Assembly: GCF_027580225.2 (NCBI RefSeq)
Contig: NC_073361.2
Location: 24,694,001-24,758,000 of the forward strand
DNA: 64,000 nucleotides
Reading direction: 5' to 3'
Source: Misgurnus anguillicaudatus
Taxonomy: Eukaryota > Chordata > Actinopteri > Cypriniformes > Cobitidae
Part shown: positions 11,401-23,400 of the stretch, one piece after another
How positions within the stretch are numbered: position 1 is the stretch's first letter
How the letters are laid out: every line of letters starts with the position of its first letter
The notes under the pieces: generated by a model
What the model was told of the DNA's origin: nothing
Databases searched by the model: none
What the model saw: only the letters and a program-made list of their open reading frames with translations
Position numbers and translations under genes: made by a program

Positions 11401-14400
11401 TACTAATATGAACTCTTTTGGTGCGAAGGTGTACGCCCAGTGACGAGTGTGGATAATTTTTTTTCTGACAGTGTGCAAAGAGTGTAAACACGGCGTAAAA
11501 AATCAGCAATTTTGCAATTTGTTTAAATGTCTTTACAGACACATAGATGACACACCCTAACTTTAAATCTCTAATAACCTGATTAAAATACACATAATAT
11601 ATTTACCATGCTTTATTTTTTGGTGTAAATCAAAAGTGAAAGCAGGTTTAAATTTTGATTTTAAAGGAGACATATCATGAAAATCACACTTTTTCCATGT
11701 TTAAGTGCTATGATTGGGTCCCCAGATCTTCTATCAACTTAGAAGATGCGAAAAAAAACAACAACTTAGTAACTTAGTTTTGATTGACCATTCACTACAA
11801 GCATGAGAAAAAATAGGTAATTGAAATTTGGCTCCCCTTGTGATGTCAAAAGGGGATAATACCGCCCCTTAATCTGCACTATCCAGCCACAGCACTGCCA
11901 TTTAGTGCAGAGATCAACTCATTTGCATTTAAAAGGACACACAAAAGTGGCAATTTTAACATTAACATTTTAACAAAATTATCTATATGGTATTTTGAGC
12001 TACATATGTACTCTGGGGACACCAAAGATTTATTTGACATCGTAAAAAAGTCTTGTGAAATGTGCCCTTTAATACAAGAGAATGTGAAGTTTTCATTATT
12101 ATTTTACATTTAGGAGATTCTTGTATTAAGTGATACAAAAACAAAAAAGCGATTTTATGAGAAGTGCTATCCAAATGTACTTTCTGCCTGCAAGGTTCTG
12201 ATGAGTTAAAAATAGTATCTGATTAATTTGCCATTAGAAATTCAAATGTAAAATCAATCATTCTTTCCCCATATGCTTCCTGAACAGATTTTCTGCTTAA
12301 AGAGGTGATACTTGAGCTTAACAGTGGCTATACGTGGGTGAGAGTGACCTCATTGTCCTCTCCTAATCCCTCAGGACGATTTCCCAGCTGCTTATCTATC
12401 CATCGCCTCTCGCTTTCTTGACCCCCTCCATTTTTTTATTCTTGCTCACCCTGCGTCCGGTGTTTATGTCGGAGGTGATTGCTGACCGCTGCACTATTCC
12501 TGGTGTTAATGGTAAATCTCAACTTTTCCCTTGAGGTGTTGAGTTCTCGTTGTCACCCGAGGGGATTGGATCTCCAGCATCCAGAGCTGCACAGCTGAGA
12601 GCTAATGATGAAGAAAAGACCCCGGCCTCTCCGCTTTTCAACCAGCTGCTGTCATAGCAAACATAACGGTGTTGCAAAAGCCTATTACTGTATACTCAGG
12701 TGTGGTGGCAAACAAACCACCAGAATATTTTTTTTATTAAACGTACTGGCCGACCACTAAATTGAATGTTGGCTCTGATTTGATTATATCCTCCATTAAG
12801 TAACTCCAGGTTTGTGAAACACACTCTCGCTCTGTCCTCACTCTCTCTCTCTCTCTTTCTGTCCCCTTTCTCTTTTTGGCAGGTAGATTAAAGGAATCTT
12901 TTATATTTTGGATGACAAAGAATATAAAGGCTTTCTGTGTGTATCTGTATAAGAGAGAGAGAGAAGTAGACTCGACCATTTTATCAATCCTTTTCTTCAG
13001 GTGTCAGATCTCTAGAGAGCTAAATCTATACAGGCGTTGATTCACTTCCCCTGCTAAAAAGACCAGCTTAGACCAGCCCGAATTTTCATGCCTGTCCAGT
13101 CTGGTTTATGCTAATGTGACCAGTTGGCTAGCAAAATTTTTTTATTTAAGACATTTTAGCAGACCAGTTGCTTGTGATAAGCATACAATGTCACACATGC
13201 TGGGACAGCAATGCCAGCTCTTAAAAAATGCGTTCCACGCAACTATCAATGTTTTCAGCACAATAAATTCTGCCTCGCTGTGAATTAAATGTTACCTGCT
13301 GTTTAAATAAATAGGCTGTGGCATGGAGCTGTATAAATTTGTTTGTTTTATTAAATCTGTCTAGGGAAAATGATTTCCAGATCGTGTGTAATGATATATT
13401 GGCCCGTTGGGCTTTACCCCTTCATCAAAAAACAGCCACACATGCACCAGCGGTTAATGGCATCATAATCTGTATTCAGTTAAGAAGTAATATCCTGCTT
13501 CGACTCTACAAACTGTTTGGTTTTTCCTCCAGAGTGTCAAGTCATCAAACTGGCTCAATTGCTACGTATTCGACCCATAAAACCAAACACAAGCCCCGTT
13601 TCCCATCAACCAAACATCAAATAGCGGTTTGAAAAAAATGCAGACTGTTTGTATGTCACACAAGCCCATTGACAGTCAGTTTTAATTAAAATTTGGATCC
13701 AGATGGTCTTTGATTTTTCAGTTTTCCTTCCCCTTTCTTCCAAAATTGTCACAAAAGGGGCACACACATGTGCCAGGAGAGGGAGAGATTGATATTCAGC
13801 GTGAAAGAGGAAGAACATCTGAGGTTTGGATGTGATTAAGAATTAATCACCCGGGTTGCCAGGGCTGTAATTGGTTTGGAACGGAGCTCAAAGTGGGAAG
13901 TTCAGGCTATGACCACTGGGAGATCGAAAGACGGTTATAAATAGCCGCATCAAACTCAGAAAAAATGTGAGAAAAATTGATGTGAGAACAGATTTCCAAA
14001 AGATTGCTGGAGCTGTCAGTCACATGTTTGTAATGATCAAAGCTGAATTTAGACCTGTTTTAAAAGCACATTTAAGAGTGTAATTTGTAAGTGGAATTGC
14101 ATATGAAATTACTTTTACTAAAAAAAGGTTTCTGTCCACCATTGGTTGAATAAATAGATAGTCTAAACTCATGCTATTGGTTGAGCCAATAAATACGATA
14201 GACAGCATGTTTTCACTTCCAATGAAAAAAATAAGCCAAAATATCCACTGACATCTTGTGCCGATGACATCATGTGGAGCCAGAGTCTGCGCAGTAGTGA
14301 TCGTGAGGTGGAGACGTGGCATCAAGGCCCCGCCCATTTTCTTGTTTTCCTTAATCACTAACACACAAAAGCAGTTGAGATATACCAGGGGTTCTCAAAG

Positions 14401-16276
14401 TTTACGTTCAAAGGTCCAAATCTGAATTTTCATCATTTTCATAGGTCTGGAAAAAATTGTCAAGCATGGTAATAACTTTATGTAAATCATTTGTTTATAT
14501 AACAAATCAACACAAATTGTTTGGAAAAAAAGTATTTTCTATAAAAGTACATTCATAACAAGTGTATTTTGCATTTAAAGTAAAAACTCATTTAAACATG
14601 AAACACAAGAAGTATGCCAAAGGTAACCAGGTGCAAAATACAGAGCAACTAAATTAGAGAAATGGTTTTTCATCAGATGCATAAACCGTGGCAAATGACA
14701 CTGACCTAAATTAGGGGTGAACTATAAATTTGCTGATGATGCTTGCTATGCTTCTCAATGAATTACGATGAAATGCCGCTACATCCAAAAGCCAGAGGGC
14801 GCTCTCGTGCAGAAACTCAATATGCGCTGCAGACGAAGAACCATATACACGCAGCTCCAGGAATGGCTTAAGGATATATTTATATTGCTGTTCTTTACAT
14901 TTTTCAGGTATTTTCATGATAATAAAGAATATGTATGATGATTATGTTTGACGAGTGTTGCTTTTTCAAATGCATGTTTTAAAAGACTCAAACCAACAGT
15001 GATTTCAAAGCCAGCGTAGTACACGAAGTAGCTGTATCTGGGTGTGATGGCTACAGCTTGTTTTATTTTCGTACCATGAATACTCTTAAATCTAAAAAGA
15101 AAAAAAAACTAAACGAATGGTTTACAAATTTAATATGCATTTTTTAAGTAGCAAATGCACACATTTAATCAATCACATCTAAATTAATGCACTTGTAATA
15201 TGAAGTGGACGCGGGTCCGGATCAAGTTCCCTTCGGGTACGGATCCAAACCGGAGTCCGGACTTTGAGAACCCCTGAGATATACCATCTGTTAACTTAAA
15301 CCAAACTTATAAGAAACTTAACACATTTACATGATATTAAGAAATGACAACAGAAACAGAAACCATGTTTGGGAATTTTTTTTAAGTGTAATTTGTTTTT
15401 TTAATATGCATATGCGAATGGCTTGCAAATAGTCGTATGCATATTAAATGCATATTAAACAGGACTATAAGGGCAAGAAAACCTATTTACATATCAAAAG
15501 TACCTTGAACTATGTACACTTGCAAGAACTAATTCAGTTCCCCATTGTTGTTTAAAATACCCAAACCATTATTCTTATTGTGTTTAGTGCCACTGCAACG
15601 AGCACTATGACTTTGAATAACTTCATCTTTTACTTTTTATTTTACAGTTACTTTGCTTGACTCGATGTCCGCCCCAGGTGATCTGGGTTGGGAAGCGTAT
15701 CCTCCAGAGGGGGTGAGTACCTGTCAAACTCAGTCTTTACTCTGCCTTGACAAACAGATTGGGCATCCAAAAAAACAGCAAACGATTAAGACCTCTATTC
15801 TTGTGCCAGCCGCCCCAGGCTTTTCTCTCAGTGTTCGTTTGCCAAAATGTTAAGGAATCAATCTAGTAAGGAAGTCACTGTCCCAGGATTTCAGTATGGA
15901 TCCTGATAAGAGAGCATAAAATGCTAAATATTTTCCAGGTTGCTTAAACATCTAGTCAAATAATACTTTTCAACTTTAAGCCGTGAGTTATTAGGCTGGT
16001 TTTGGATTTACTGTAGCCTAATTTGATCAGACACTTTTCAGACTTAACTGTATTATAAAAGCAACACTTTTGACAAAACATTAAATAAAATATAAACGTA
16101 ATATTATACTGTGTAATGTGTGTGTATATAACCTTATTGTATCCTATATATTGGCAATTTATGGCTGTCACAAGATTAATCGCGATTAATCGCATACAAA
16201 ATAAAGGTTTGTTTTTGCATAATATATGAATGCCCACTGTGTGTAATTATTTATAAATAAATGATGTATATATATT

Positions 16277-16311
<35 letters not shown>

Positions 16312-19300
16312 GAATGATAATTATTTATTTTTTTATTTATTTTTACACAGAAATATATTATACAAACTTTTATTCACGATTAATCTTTTGACAGCCCTAA
16401 TTGGCATAGATTCATTTAGTCCTGAAGTTAAGTGGCTTTCTAAAGGCTGCAGTACAACAGGGTCCACTCATGGGCCTCCTGTGTGGGTTTTGCACCTACA
16501 ACCTTTTAATTACCAGTTTAGATCTTTAACCACTACCCCTGACTTTCATTGAGTATAGTATCTGATCTTCTCCTCACTTAACTGTCCTTGACCTTGACCG
16601 GCCTACAGCTCTGCTTTGTGAGTTTTTAGTGCCTTGACTCTTCAAAGGTTCCTGCGGGGGCCTGCAAGAGTCGCTCAAACAGCTTTGCCAACCCGCTGCG
16701 TAACGATCAGCTTTCGTCTCCGGTCTCCTCTGTGGGAGTTGGTCCATCATCACACACTTTCATTTCATTCATTGCAATCCATTTCAACAAGATGAAGATG
16801 GAGTGTAATGGTGGCCTTGGCACAAGTAGTCACACTTAGATTACGAGCGCTTAGCTGGAACAGTCATGTTTATAATGTGGCACTGCTAAAACTGAAACAT
16901 GCACACATCTGGCAACATGCATGTTGCAAGATTCTGTGAAACGTAAGATTTGTGCGCAGTAAAATATTACGATTACAAAGTTTCTGCCTTGAACGAAAGC
17001 TGTGGGTAAGGTTTTCTTTAGCCTTCGTTGGTTTTAAACCACTTATGCTAAAACAGCTGACATATCCAAGCACAATTATATGAATTTCACTGCACCAACA
17101 AGACAGGGTGTATTTGAGTACTAAACATCCGACACTAATGAGTTTATAACTTCAGGCTGGTTGCCTGTCAGACTCACTTCTCTCTAGATGACAGCTAAAT
17201 TACGCCGTAATGTACTTTATCACTCAGCTATAATTTTTTTCGTATTTGTGAAAGCCTGTAAGTACACATGAGCATTTGGATACATCTTTTTCTTTATATT
17301 GATCATTTTGTTATCTGTGTGTCTGCCAGTGGGAGGAGATAAGTGTCATGGACGAGCGCAACATACCTATGAGGACGTACCAGGTGTGCAATGTAATGGA
17401 GGCCAATCAGAACAACTGGTTACGCACCGGCCTGATACAACGCGAGGGGGCCCAACGCGTGTACGTGGAGATCAAGTTTACTCTACGCGACTGCAATAGC
17501 TTGCCAGGAGTTCCTGGAACTTGTAAGGAGACCTTCAACGTCTACTACCACGAATCCAACAACGCTGTCACAGCTCCTTTGCGGCACATACGCGAGAGCC
17601 AGTACGTCAAGATCGACACTATCGCGGCCGACGAGAGCTTCACGCAGACCGACGTCGGGGATCGTGTCATGAAACTAAACACGGAAGTGCGGGACATCAG
17701 CGGTCTCAACAAGAAGGGCTTATACCTTGCTTTCCAGGACTTGGGCGCTTGCATTGCTCTGGTGTCGGTGCGAGTCTTTTACAAGCGTTGTCCGTTGGCT
17801 GTTCTCAATTTAGCACGGTTCCCAGACACGGTGACGGGTGGAGATTCAGCGTTGGTGGAGGTGCGTGGTGCTTGCGTGCAGGATGCAGAAGAACTGGAGG
17901 CACCACGGATGTTCTGCAGCGCTGACGGAGGTTGGCTGGTGCCCATCGGCCGCTGCGTCTGCCGTCCAGGCTTCGAGGAGGTAGACGGTCACTGCCAACG
18001 TAAGCATTTTTTTCTTCCTTAAAACATTTCTTTAAAAATCAACATTTTGTGTTTACACATGTTGTCCTTTCATTTCGGAATGTTTTTTTAAAACCCGGCC
18101 GTTCATCACCCTATTTGAAGAACTTAGTCATGCCATCTTAGGTCTGAGCTTTTAAATATTCATACATCCATTCTGGACTGTTTTCTAGTGGGTGGAAGTG
18201 TAGATCAGGGGTAGCGTTATAAGAGAGATGTGAGTGGCATGACTAAGATGTGTGTTAGAGAGAGAGATGAAGAGATGGGGGTTGGATTCATGCTCACTGG
18301 TCTGGACCACGGCTGATAGAGTTGTACAGATAATGTCAATGATGTTATCTGTTAATTAGGCTATGGCGGTTTTGGTAATCCTTCTTAACTTGATGTCTGT
18401 GTGTGAGTCATATTAACTGATTTGTTAAAGCCGAATTGTTGGGCAAATAATAAGCTCAAAGTAAAAGACTGAAGTGAGAGACTGATGCATTTTAAATGAG
18501 CTCACAAACACATTCATTGCTGATTGGCTTCAGCAGCTCTGTATGAAACAGCACCCTGCCATGTGAAATTACTTAGAGAAGCATTTGGCCTGTTTTCACC
18601 TTGCGGCCTCGCGGTGGGTTCTGGAAATGCTGGAGTTTTCATACTGTGAGAGCTTTTAGATTCTGTGAAAAACAACATTAATAGTCTTTACACATTACAT
18701 AGAAGAGAATTACATATACAGCTGAATTCAGGTCAGTGTTTGGAAAGCAATGTTTTCAAAACTAGCAGTTTATAAGCCTCTAAGTCTTCTTCCTTCCTTC
18801 CTTCCTTCCTTTGTTTTGTTCTGTTCTTTTCTTTCCTTCTTTAATTATTTCAGTTTGCTCTTTCTCCATGTCTTGCTCTCTTTCTATTCTTTCTGTCTGT
18901 CTGTCTGTCTGTCTGTCTGTTCTTTCATCTTTCAATCTTGCATAATTAATGTCTTTCTTTCTTCTGTTCTGTTCTTTCTTTCTTTCATTATTTTGTTCTT
19001 TGTGTTTGTTCTCTTTCACTGTCTTGCTCTTTTTCTGTTCTTTCTTTCATTATGTCTGTCTGTTCGTTCTATCTCTCTATTCTGCCTTTCTTTCGTTATT
19101 TTGTTCTTTCTGTTCATTCTCTCTCTACCTGTCTTGCATTCTTTCTTTTTTATTTCTTTATTTTTCTTCATTTCTTCGTTCTATTCTGTTCTTTCCTTCT
19201 TTCGTTATTTTATCCTTTCTGTTTGTTCTCTCTCCCTGTCTTGCTCTCTTTCTGTTCTTTCTTTCTGTATGTCTGTTATTTCTATTTTTCAATCTTGGAC

Positions 19301-19363
19301 AACTACTCTCTATCTTTTTTCTTCCTGTCTTCCTCCCTTTTTCTTTCTTTCTTTTTTCTTTCT

Positions 19364-19409
<46 letters not shown>

Positions 19410-20417
19410 TTTCTTCCTTCCTTCTGTTCTTTCCTTTTTTCATTATTTTGTCCTTTCTGTTTGTTATCTCTCCTTGTCTTGCTCTCTTTCTGTTCTTTCT
19501 TTCTTTCTTTCTGTTTGTCTGTCTGTCTGTTCCTTCTAATTTTCAATCTTGCAATCTTTCTTTCTTTCTGGTCTATTCTGTCTTTTTTCGTTATTTTGTT
19601 CTTTCTGTTCATTATCTTTCCCTGTCTTGCATTCTTTTTTCTTTCTTCTTTCATTCTTTCCTTTTTCTTCCTTTCTTTCTGTCTGTCTGTCTGTCTGTCT
19701 GTCTGTTTTTTCAATTTTTCAATCTTGCACAATTACTTTGTTTTTTCTTTCTTTCCCTCCTTTGTTTCTTTCTGTTCTATTCTGTCTTTTTATCGTTATT
19801 TTGTTATTTCTGTTCATTCTTTCTCTCTGTCTTGCATTCTTTCTTTCTTTCTTTCATTCGTTTCTTTTTCTTCCTTTCCTTCTTCCTTTCTTTCTGTCTG
19901 TCTCTCTGTCTGTTCTTTCTATTTTTCAATCATGCACAATTACTTTTCTTTTTTAACTTTTTTCCGTCCTTTCTTTCTCTCTTTCTTTTTTTTTCTATTT
20001 TGTCTTTCTTTTGTTATTTTGTTATTTCTGTTCATTCTCTCTCCCTGTCTTGCCTTATTTCTTTTATCTTTCCATTTTCTTTCTTTCTTCCTTCCTTCAT
20101 TCCTTCTGTTCTGTTCTTTCCTTTTTTCATTATTTTGTCCTTTCTGTTTTTTTTCTTTCTCACTGTCTTGTTCTCTTTCTGTTCTTTCTTTCTTTCTGTC
20201 TGTTCTTTCTATTCTTTCTTCCTTCCTTGCTTCTGTTCTGTTCTTTTCTTCTTTCATTATTTTGTCCTTTCTGTTTGTTCTCTTTCCCTGTCTTGCTCTA
20301 TTTCTGCTTTCCTTCCCTCCTTCCTTCCTTCTTTCATTATTTTGTCCTTTCTGTTTGTTCTCTCTCCTTGTCTTGTTCTCGTTCTGTTCTGTTCTGTTCT
20401 GTTCTGTTCTGTTCTGT

Positions 20418-20472
<55 letters not shown>

Positions 20473-23400
20473 CACAAGACAGAAAGACAACACAAAATGG
20501 CTAAAAACAGCTACCGTTTTAGCTATGTCTTCTCCCACAGCCTCACCTCAGTGACCTGCCTCGTATATTTATCTCTTTCATATTTATCTCTTTTATTCTT
20601 GTCTACTTTTCTCTAGCTTTGTTCTCGACAAAACCCCGGTCCGACTCTCATGTTCGCCTCTGTTCTTGTGTAACACTGTTTGTCACACTCTTCCCAGATT
20701 CATCCATCTTCACTGCTTTTTTTGTCTGTCCCGTTCTCTACATCCTCGCTTAACCTTTCACGCTTTGATTGTGTCCTTAAAACCTGTTTCTGATATAAAC
20801 CCTCTTGTATGAAGTCCCTTCACAGGGGCCACTCATTCTCACCCATATCTTCCAGCCTAAAGCGCTTTGCTGTACAATCATAGTTCTTTTGTTGGATTTG
20901 AATGGCATTTGAGTGGTCCGATGGATCACACTAGTCTTTGAGTTTGGGTCTGGCATGGGGTCTGACCCAATGGCCCCCCAACTGTTATCGCGCCAGCTGG
21001 AGATGGGCACTCTCTCGTTCTCCCGAGGCATATTTTACACAGCGCTAAGCTCACACAGTTGTGGCTGAATGGAGTGCTTTTCATCGGGACCGAAGCTGGA
21101 GAAATGAGCTCTTTGTGACAGTAATCTCACCGCAAGGAGCTCTGGAGTGTCTACATCCATAGGATTTGAGCTGGGAAAGTGGGTCATGAGATTGTCAGAA
21201 CCCCTGGTGGAGATTCACAGTGGGGGTGCTTTAAGCAATGAACGTGTGTGTGTGAGCTCTTGTGTTTTTAGTTATTTAAAACTAAACTTGGAAGTGCAGA
21301 TTGGTGAGTTTAACACAGTTACTAGACATCGGTTTTCCACTCTCCGGTTCTGTTCGTCTTCATAGGGAGCTTTGCTAAACGCATGCTAAGACCTTTCGTT
21401 GGTTTGCAAATGTGTAATCTTCAACACGTGATGCTTGCATGCTGGGTTGACAGCATGATGGTGGAATTGCAGGGGTTTATGTTCAGCCAGGGATTTTGTT
21501 AAATGTAACACGTGCACAGCTCTAACCCCATAATAAACCATCTCTAAAGCTTTTGTTGGCTACATAGTGAATGGACATTAGGAATTGAGAAAATCACAGT
21601 ATTTTTTATTTGATATTTTTAGGTTTTTGGGCTTTCATACATTAGCAACAATTTCCATGTAAGAGCAAATGCTTATTTAAAATAGCACTTTGCAGTTCAG
21701 GCGGCCCGCCTTAGCTGGGAAACCCTACCGCCTTAAATAGGTCGTCCAAAAAATTGCTGCACAAAAGGCCGAGGATAACAAGCCAGTTAATAAAACATCT
21801 TGGAGAATAGCACGGACACGCTTCACACCGCGAGTGTGCACGCGCGCCACATGGCCAAAATAATTCAACCATTTATTATTTACATGCTACAGTAGTTACA
21901 TTCCCTTAAGATGATGTAATTAATAGTGGGAAATAATCATTTTTTTTTACAATCTTCGTGCTTTGTTCGCCAGACGTTCTACAACATCTGCTTCAGTTTG
22001 TGTTTATTAACCCTTTAGTTTCACTTCATCACGCAGCTATTCCCGTTAGAGGTATCTAGTATGTGTTCATTTTCTTTTATAGTTTCTTCTGTCATTATAA
22101 AATTAGTTATATTTAAGTGTTTTTAATAAAAAATATTTTAATTTTCATCATGACGTGTACGCCCTGCCCCTTTGATTACCACAAACCCCGGCCCCACCCA
22201 CCCGGCCAACCCTACCACCTTAACTAACAAATTTTCTGCTGGAAACCCTGTTTATGCATATGACAGAACATACTGTGTGTATGTATACTATATATGTTCA
22301 TGAGTCAATGGCCTAATCTTTTCTATTCTCAGTGTTTTTAAGCCCTCAGTGGCATATTGCTTGTTATCTGCCAGCTTCTCCTTGCCAATTTGGAAGTGTA
22401 TGACTATAACCTTGCATTTAGTCTAAGTTCTTCCAACCAAGCAGTTTTTACTGGCCACGGCAGATATTTTAAAACAGAAGACATCTGCAATGGCCATTTG
22501 ATTTACCCTTGATAGTAATATTACTCCTGGAACAGACGTTTTCAGTGGAAGAACTACCAGTGTGGACACACTTGGCTGAATTTAGCTTCTCATGGGGCTT
22601 AAAAACCGTTTAACCTAAATGCTCTTCAAATGCTCGAAATTGTTTTTGTAGGCAAAGAGTAATTGTGCTTGTTAATGAATTTCTTGCCAGAACTAAAACT
22701 CAAATTTCTTTCTCCTGAAATGGAGGAGTTGGATTAGATAGTAAAGAAACAAAGCCAAGTGTCCAACAAACATCCAGCATCCCAGATGGAGACCTCATGA
22801 GGTTTAGACTAGAAGATGCCAAGATTGTACAAAAAGACTTGTTACTTTAAAGATGTTGAAATATAATAATTTTGATTTGTTGCTCACATGATTTCACATG
22901 TACGTCAATATGTGTACGCTGTCAAGGCATCACTGATGCTTTCAAGCAGTTGCAGTATATTCCCAGATGTTACTTTTAAAGTCATATCTTGTTAATACGC
23001 TGCTCTCCATCATACCATCTACTGTATGTCATCTGTCCATTTGTGTCTCCAGCTGCCACCCGGATCAATAACACTTTAGCAGCCCGATAGTAAACATCAT
23101 GTAGAAACCTGTCAGCAGATGAAGAAATCACAATATGAAATTTAAGAGCGCGGCACAACTGTCACAACACCAGAGAATTCGCGATACTTGTTTTCATTTC
23201 CGAGCAGACGTCACGCTGGAAACCGCAAAATGTGTTACAGTTTCGCATTGCTGGCGTGTTGAGACCTGGTGGGCAAGTAAAATATAAATGACGCCCAAAT
23301 CAAACGCTGACAGAAAACAAGCGGTGCCATCACTAATGACGATTACACGGCGCATAGCTGGTATTAAATTGAGGGCGATTCCTTTGTGAGCGTTTACAGA

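Larger units (their letters stand above)
9985..11480. mobile_element. Nested transposon cluster 2 (outer GGTAC-type repeat)
   Basis: The outer repeat is seen at about 9985-10042 (ACTGGGCCCCTGTTAAGGTA, TTTGGTACTAATATG) and again at 11331-11480 (CTAATATGTACATTTGAGG, GGACAGTACCTCCTGAGGTA, CAGTGACGAGTGTGGATAAT). It is related to the outer repeat at 5762-6905. A 1.29-kb hAT-type element interrupts it. Confidence 0.65.
2418..15647 (+). other. Intron 1 (13.2 kb)
   Basis: Between GT at 2418 and AG at 15647. It contains a SINE (4187-4326), a repeat beginning ATACCACGG (about 4995-5220), a nested transposon cluster (5762-6905), a large foldback (8213-8875), a second nested cluster (9985-11480), dispersed repeat B (11662-12073), a fragment of a CTGCTGAAAAA-type hairpin (13053-13165) and a hAT-type element (14378-15284). 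I see no gene in 2418-4180, 6910-8200, 8880-9985 or 12080-14370. The GC-balanced stretch 7060-7560 is the best candidate for a conserved regulatory element. Confidence 0.6.
15713..17329 (+). other. Intron 2 (1.6 kb)
   Basis: Holds a TIR element (16162-16398) with a TAA microsatellite and a reverse SINE remnant (16435-16550). The rest (15713-16160, 16560-17329) shows nothing recognisable. Confidence 0.6.

Noticed and set aside
15653..15853. 66-codon frame running past exon 2
   Set aside because: Only 15648-15712 is coding. The frame reads through a clear GTGAGT donor into the intron.
17545..17754. Minus-strand frame opposite exon 3
   Set aside because: A shadow of the strongly conserved ephrin-binding exon on the + strand.
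18750..20504. 584-codon open frame (and overlapping 500- and 201-codon frames) rich in Phe, Leu and Ser
   Set aside because: It lies wholly in a polypyrimidine repeat. Stops need purines, so all three + frames stay open. No domain, no codon bias and no splice structure.
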